Source: Thiotrichaceae bacterium
Lineage (GTDB): Bacteria > Pseudomonadota > Gammaproteobacteria > Thiotrichales > Thiotrichaceae
Direction: 5' to 3'
NCBI GenBank assembly: GCA_027008885.1
Contig: JALVDQ010000485.1
Span: 1 to 6,528 of the forward strand
DNA length: 6,528 nt
Each line of letters starts with the position of its first letter. The stretch's first letter is position 1. Shown here piece by piece: positions 5,275 to 6,528 of the stretch. The notes below the pieces were generated by a model, which saw only the letters and a program-made list of their open reading frames with translations, ran no database searches and had not been told where the DNA came from. The translations under genes and the position numbers were made by a program.

Positions 5275-5303
5275 GTGATATTTTCACGGTTTTCTTTTTT
5301 TTA
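5275..5303 (+). terminator. Weak hairpin and T-rich tract after the regulator
   Basis: A short GTGA (5275-5278) / TCAC (5284-5287) stem with a 5-nt loop is followed by a T-rich tract (GGTTTTC and then a run of eight T). The 4-bp stem is too short for confidence, but the position about 50 bp after the stop suits transcription termination. Confidence 0.25.
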
Positions 5304-5362
5304 TTCTTCTATGCTTCCACTGGTGGTCAGGTTTTGTGGTTGTTCAGTGAACTTTTGGCTAC

Positions 5363-5391
5363 TTGATGATGAGAACCCATCTGGGAATAGT
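5363..5391 (+). promoter_or_regulatory. Possible sigma-70 promoter for the secreted-protein gene
   Basis: TTGATG (5363-5368), a 17-bp spacer and AATAGT (5386-5391) each match consensus at four of six bases. This would leave a leader of about 60 nt. AT-rich alternatives such as TAAAAT further downstream lack any -35 partner. Treat as a weak guess. Confidence 0.25.
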
Positions 5392-5456
5392 GAGTCTGCG
5401 ACTTATATTTTCAGATGATTCTTAAAATAAATTCAAATATTGGAAGGGAGCATCAA

Positions 5457-6278
5457 ATGTTTAAAAAAGTAAGAAAAAGTATTTATTTTCTTGTCCTGGT
5501 GAGTACGCTTTTTTCAATGTATTCGATTGCCGAGGCGAGTCCTTTTCCGGTGCGTGTCGATGTTGTGAATGATGCAGGCAGGGCATTTCGTCAGTATCCG
5601 ATTCGTGGTGGTTATAATGTTAAACGTGCTTATATTCAGGCAACCAATCGACAGCAATACAATATTCGCGTTAGAAATATGACGGGTAGACGGATTGGTG
5701 TTGTGGTAACGGTTGATGGGCGTAATATCTTATCAGGTAAAAAATCCTGGCTTCGCAGTAATGAGAAAATGTATTTACTGGAGCCTTATCAAACCTCGGT
5801 TTATAAAGGCTGGAGAACAGGTCAAAATCGTATCAACCGTTTTTTCTTTACTGAAGCCGGAAACTCATACGCCGGTGCTTGGGGAGACAGGTCTGCCATG
5901 GGTGTTATTGCCGTTGCTGCATTTTATGAGAAACGGCGCCCTGTCTATCGTGCGCCAGTGACTAAATCCAGGAGAGCTGAAGCAGACCTGGCTGCGCCTG
6001 CACCGATGCCTGCACCTGCTCCAGGATCAATGTACAGGAAAAAATCGAGAGGTAATGCAGGTACAGGCTTTGGTCGCTCAGAGCGTTCTGATTCTACAAC
6101 GGTAGCGTTTACGCCTGAAACAAATGCAGCTGCCAAATTCTTTTATAAATATGAGTGGCGTGAGAAGTTGTGTAAACGCGGCATTATAGTGTGTCATCGC
6201 AGACCAGCAAGACCCGTGCCACATAACCGTTTCTGGAATGATAACCAGGGCTATGCGCCTCCACCTCCAGGAAGATAG
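5457..6278 (+). CDS. Sec-exported protein of unknown function with proline-rich tail
   Basis: A 273-residue protein from the ATG at 5457, preferred over the upstream in-frame ATG at 5415 because GGAAGGGAG (5442-5450) is a strong ribosome binding site and a typical signal peptide then begins at residue 1 (basic MFKKVRKS, hydrophobic core, predicted cleavage after AEA at 27). Residues about 30-158 form a compact, probably beta-rich domain: YNIRVRNMTGRRIGVVVTVD (68-87), LLEPYQTSVYKGWRTG (107-122), RFFFTEAGNSYAGAWGDRSA (128-147), MGVIAVAAFYE (148-158). This pattern resembles conserved secreted proteins of unknown function seen in several proteobacteria. Residues 160-220 are a basic, Pro/Ala-rich linker (APAPMPAPAPG). 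The C-terminal segment has a cysteine pair, LCKRGIIVC (Cys239, Cys246), that could form a disulfide, and ends in PPPPGR. It lies 232 bp after the regulator on the same strand and may have its own promoter. A periplasmic or surface location is inferred. Confidence 0.8.
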   Translation: MFKKVRKSIYFLVLVSTLFSMYSIAEASPFPVRVDVVNDAGRAFRQYPIRGGYNVKRAYIQATNRQQYNIRVRNMTGRRIGVVVTVDGRNILSGKKSWLRSNEKMYLLEPYQTSVYKGWRTGQNRINRFFFTEAGNSYAGAWGDRSAMGVIAVAAFYEKRRPVYRAPVTKSRRAEADLAAPAPMPAPAPGSMYRKKSRGNAGTGFGRSERSDSTTVAFTPETNAAAKFFYKYEWREKLCKRGIIVCHRRPARPVPHNRFWNDNQGYAPPPPGR

Positions 6279-6284
6279 TTTATT

Positions 6285-6315
6285 CAAAAGTATATAAAAA
6301 AGGGGGGGATGGGTA
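6285..6315 (+). repeat. Dispersed A motif, copy 4
   Basis: Seven bases after the secreted-protein stop codon. It reads CAAAAGTATATAAAAAA, a seven-G run, then ATGGGTA, with one A-to-G change near the left end. It opens the last cassette. Confidence 0.85.
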
Positions 6316-6316
6316 T

Positions 6317-6354
<38 letters not shown>

Positions 6355-6357
6355 TAT

Positions 6358-6424
6358 GTAGGGTTGGTGGAGTTTACGCAACCAACCAGATTCGGTTGGT
6401 TGCGCATGGCTACTCCAACCCTAC
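6358..6424. repeat. 67-bp nested palindrome, payload of the last cassette
   Basis: Outer arms GTAGGGTTGG (6358-6367) and CCAACCCTAC (6415-6424) are perfect complements. Inner arms CGCAACCAACC (6377-6387) and GGTTGGTTGCG (6394-6404) give 11 perfect pairs around a 6-nt loop, with AGT/ACT pairing possible between the two stems. It should form a strong cruciform or RNA hairpin. No T-run follows directly. Confidence 0.85.
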
Positions 6425-6433
6425 TCAACTACG

Positions 6434-6464
6434 CAAAAATATGTAAAAAAAGGGGGGGATGGGT
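6434..6464 (+). repeat. Dispersed A motif, copy 5
   Basis: Reads CAAAAATATGTAAAAAAA, seven G, then ATGGGT. It closes the last cassette. Unlike the other copies it is followed at once by an inverted partial copy (ACCCATCCCCTTTTT), making a hairpin. Confidence 0.85.
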
Positions 6465-6488
6465 TTTACCCATCCCCTTTTTGTTTTT
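6455..6488. terminator. Bidirectional intrinsic terminator built from A motif copy 5
   Basis: GGGGATGGGT (6455-6464), a TTT loop and ACCCATCCCC (6468-6477) form a perfect 10-bp stem. On the plus strand TTTTTGTTTTT follows directly. On the minus strand the stem is followed by CCC and then seven T from the A-run. It could end the transcript of the secreted-protein gene and any transcript entering from the right. Confidence 0.7.
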
Positions 6489-6518
6489 GCTTTGGGGTGC
6501 TGTCCCTAAAGCAGTTTT
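6488..6518 (+). terminator. Second terminator-like hairpin near the window end
   Basis: TGCTTTGGGG (6488-6497) pairs with CCCTAAAGCA (6504-6513), ten pairs with one G-U, followed by GTTTT. The loop region contains GTGCTGTCCC, a string that in my recollection recurs in some intergenic repeats. Either a backup terminator or the edge of another repeat continuing past the window. Confidence 0.45.
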
Positions 6519-6528
6519 CCATTTGTCG

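Noticed and set aside
5274..5288. CRP-like site TGTGA...TCACG
   Set aside because: The spacer is five bases instead of six, and it lies just after the regulator stop in a T-rich region, so it is more likely a weak terminator stem.
5415..5456. Upstream start of the secreted protein at 5415
   Set aside because: It would put 14 extra polar residues before the signal peptide; the strong ribosome binding site at 5442-5450 serves the ATG at 5457.

Overview
The window looks like accessory chromosomal DNA of an AT-leaning gammaproteobacterium with anaerobic or microaerobic respiration. The grounds are a NapC/NirT-type multiheme cytochrome with cytochrome c4-like domains, an FNR-type operator, a YeiH-family transporter and many dispersed palindromic repeats. 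A sulfur-oxidising or related lineage fits, but this is inference from gene content and no taxon can be read directly. There are no RNA genes, CRISPR arrays or transposase genes.

Layout. Positions 1-456 hold no gene. They carry a repeat cassette made of a conserved 30-bp motif ('A'), purine-rich heptamers ('B') and hairpin-forming payloads, then a palindromic element (D1). A minus-strand block follows: a 65-residue four-cysteine protein (457-654), a long YeiH-family membrane transporter often named a putative sulfate exporter (745-2175), a 580-bp gap holding a second palindromic element (D2) and a 4x octamer repeat, and a hexaheme cytochrome c (2756-4000). The 348-bp gap at 4001-4348 lies between divergent genes. 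It contains a possible SD/anti-SD hairpin in the cytochrome leader, a complete A-B-payload-A cassette and an FNR-like promoter. A plus-strand block then has a receiver-less AAA+/Fis regulator (4349-5224) and a Sec-exported protein of unknown function (5457-6278). The window ends in another A-B-payload-A cassette whose last A copy is mirrored into a terminator-like hairpin.

How the parts may work together (inference). The cytochrome should take electrons from membrane quinol through its NapC-like tetraheme part and pass them through its two c4-like hemes to a periplasmic partner not in this window. The divergent regulator is a likely controller of this locus. It keeps the AAA+ ATPase core and the Fis-type helix-turn-helix, but both loops that normally touch sigma-54 appear to be deleted. 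Its own promoter has an FNR-type box centred at -41.5 from a start point that coincides with the ATG, so its mRNA may be leaderless. This suggests an oxygen- or NO-responsive switch above a sigma-54-independent regulator. The transporter hints at sulfur oxyanion metabolism, but nothing in the sequence proves that link.
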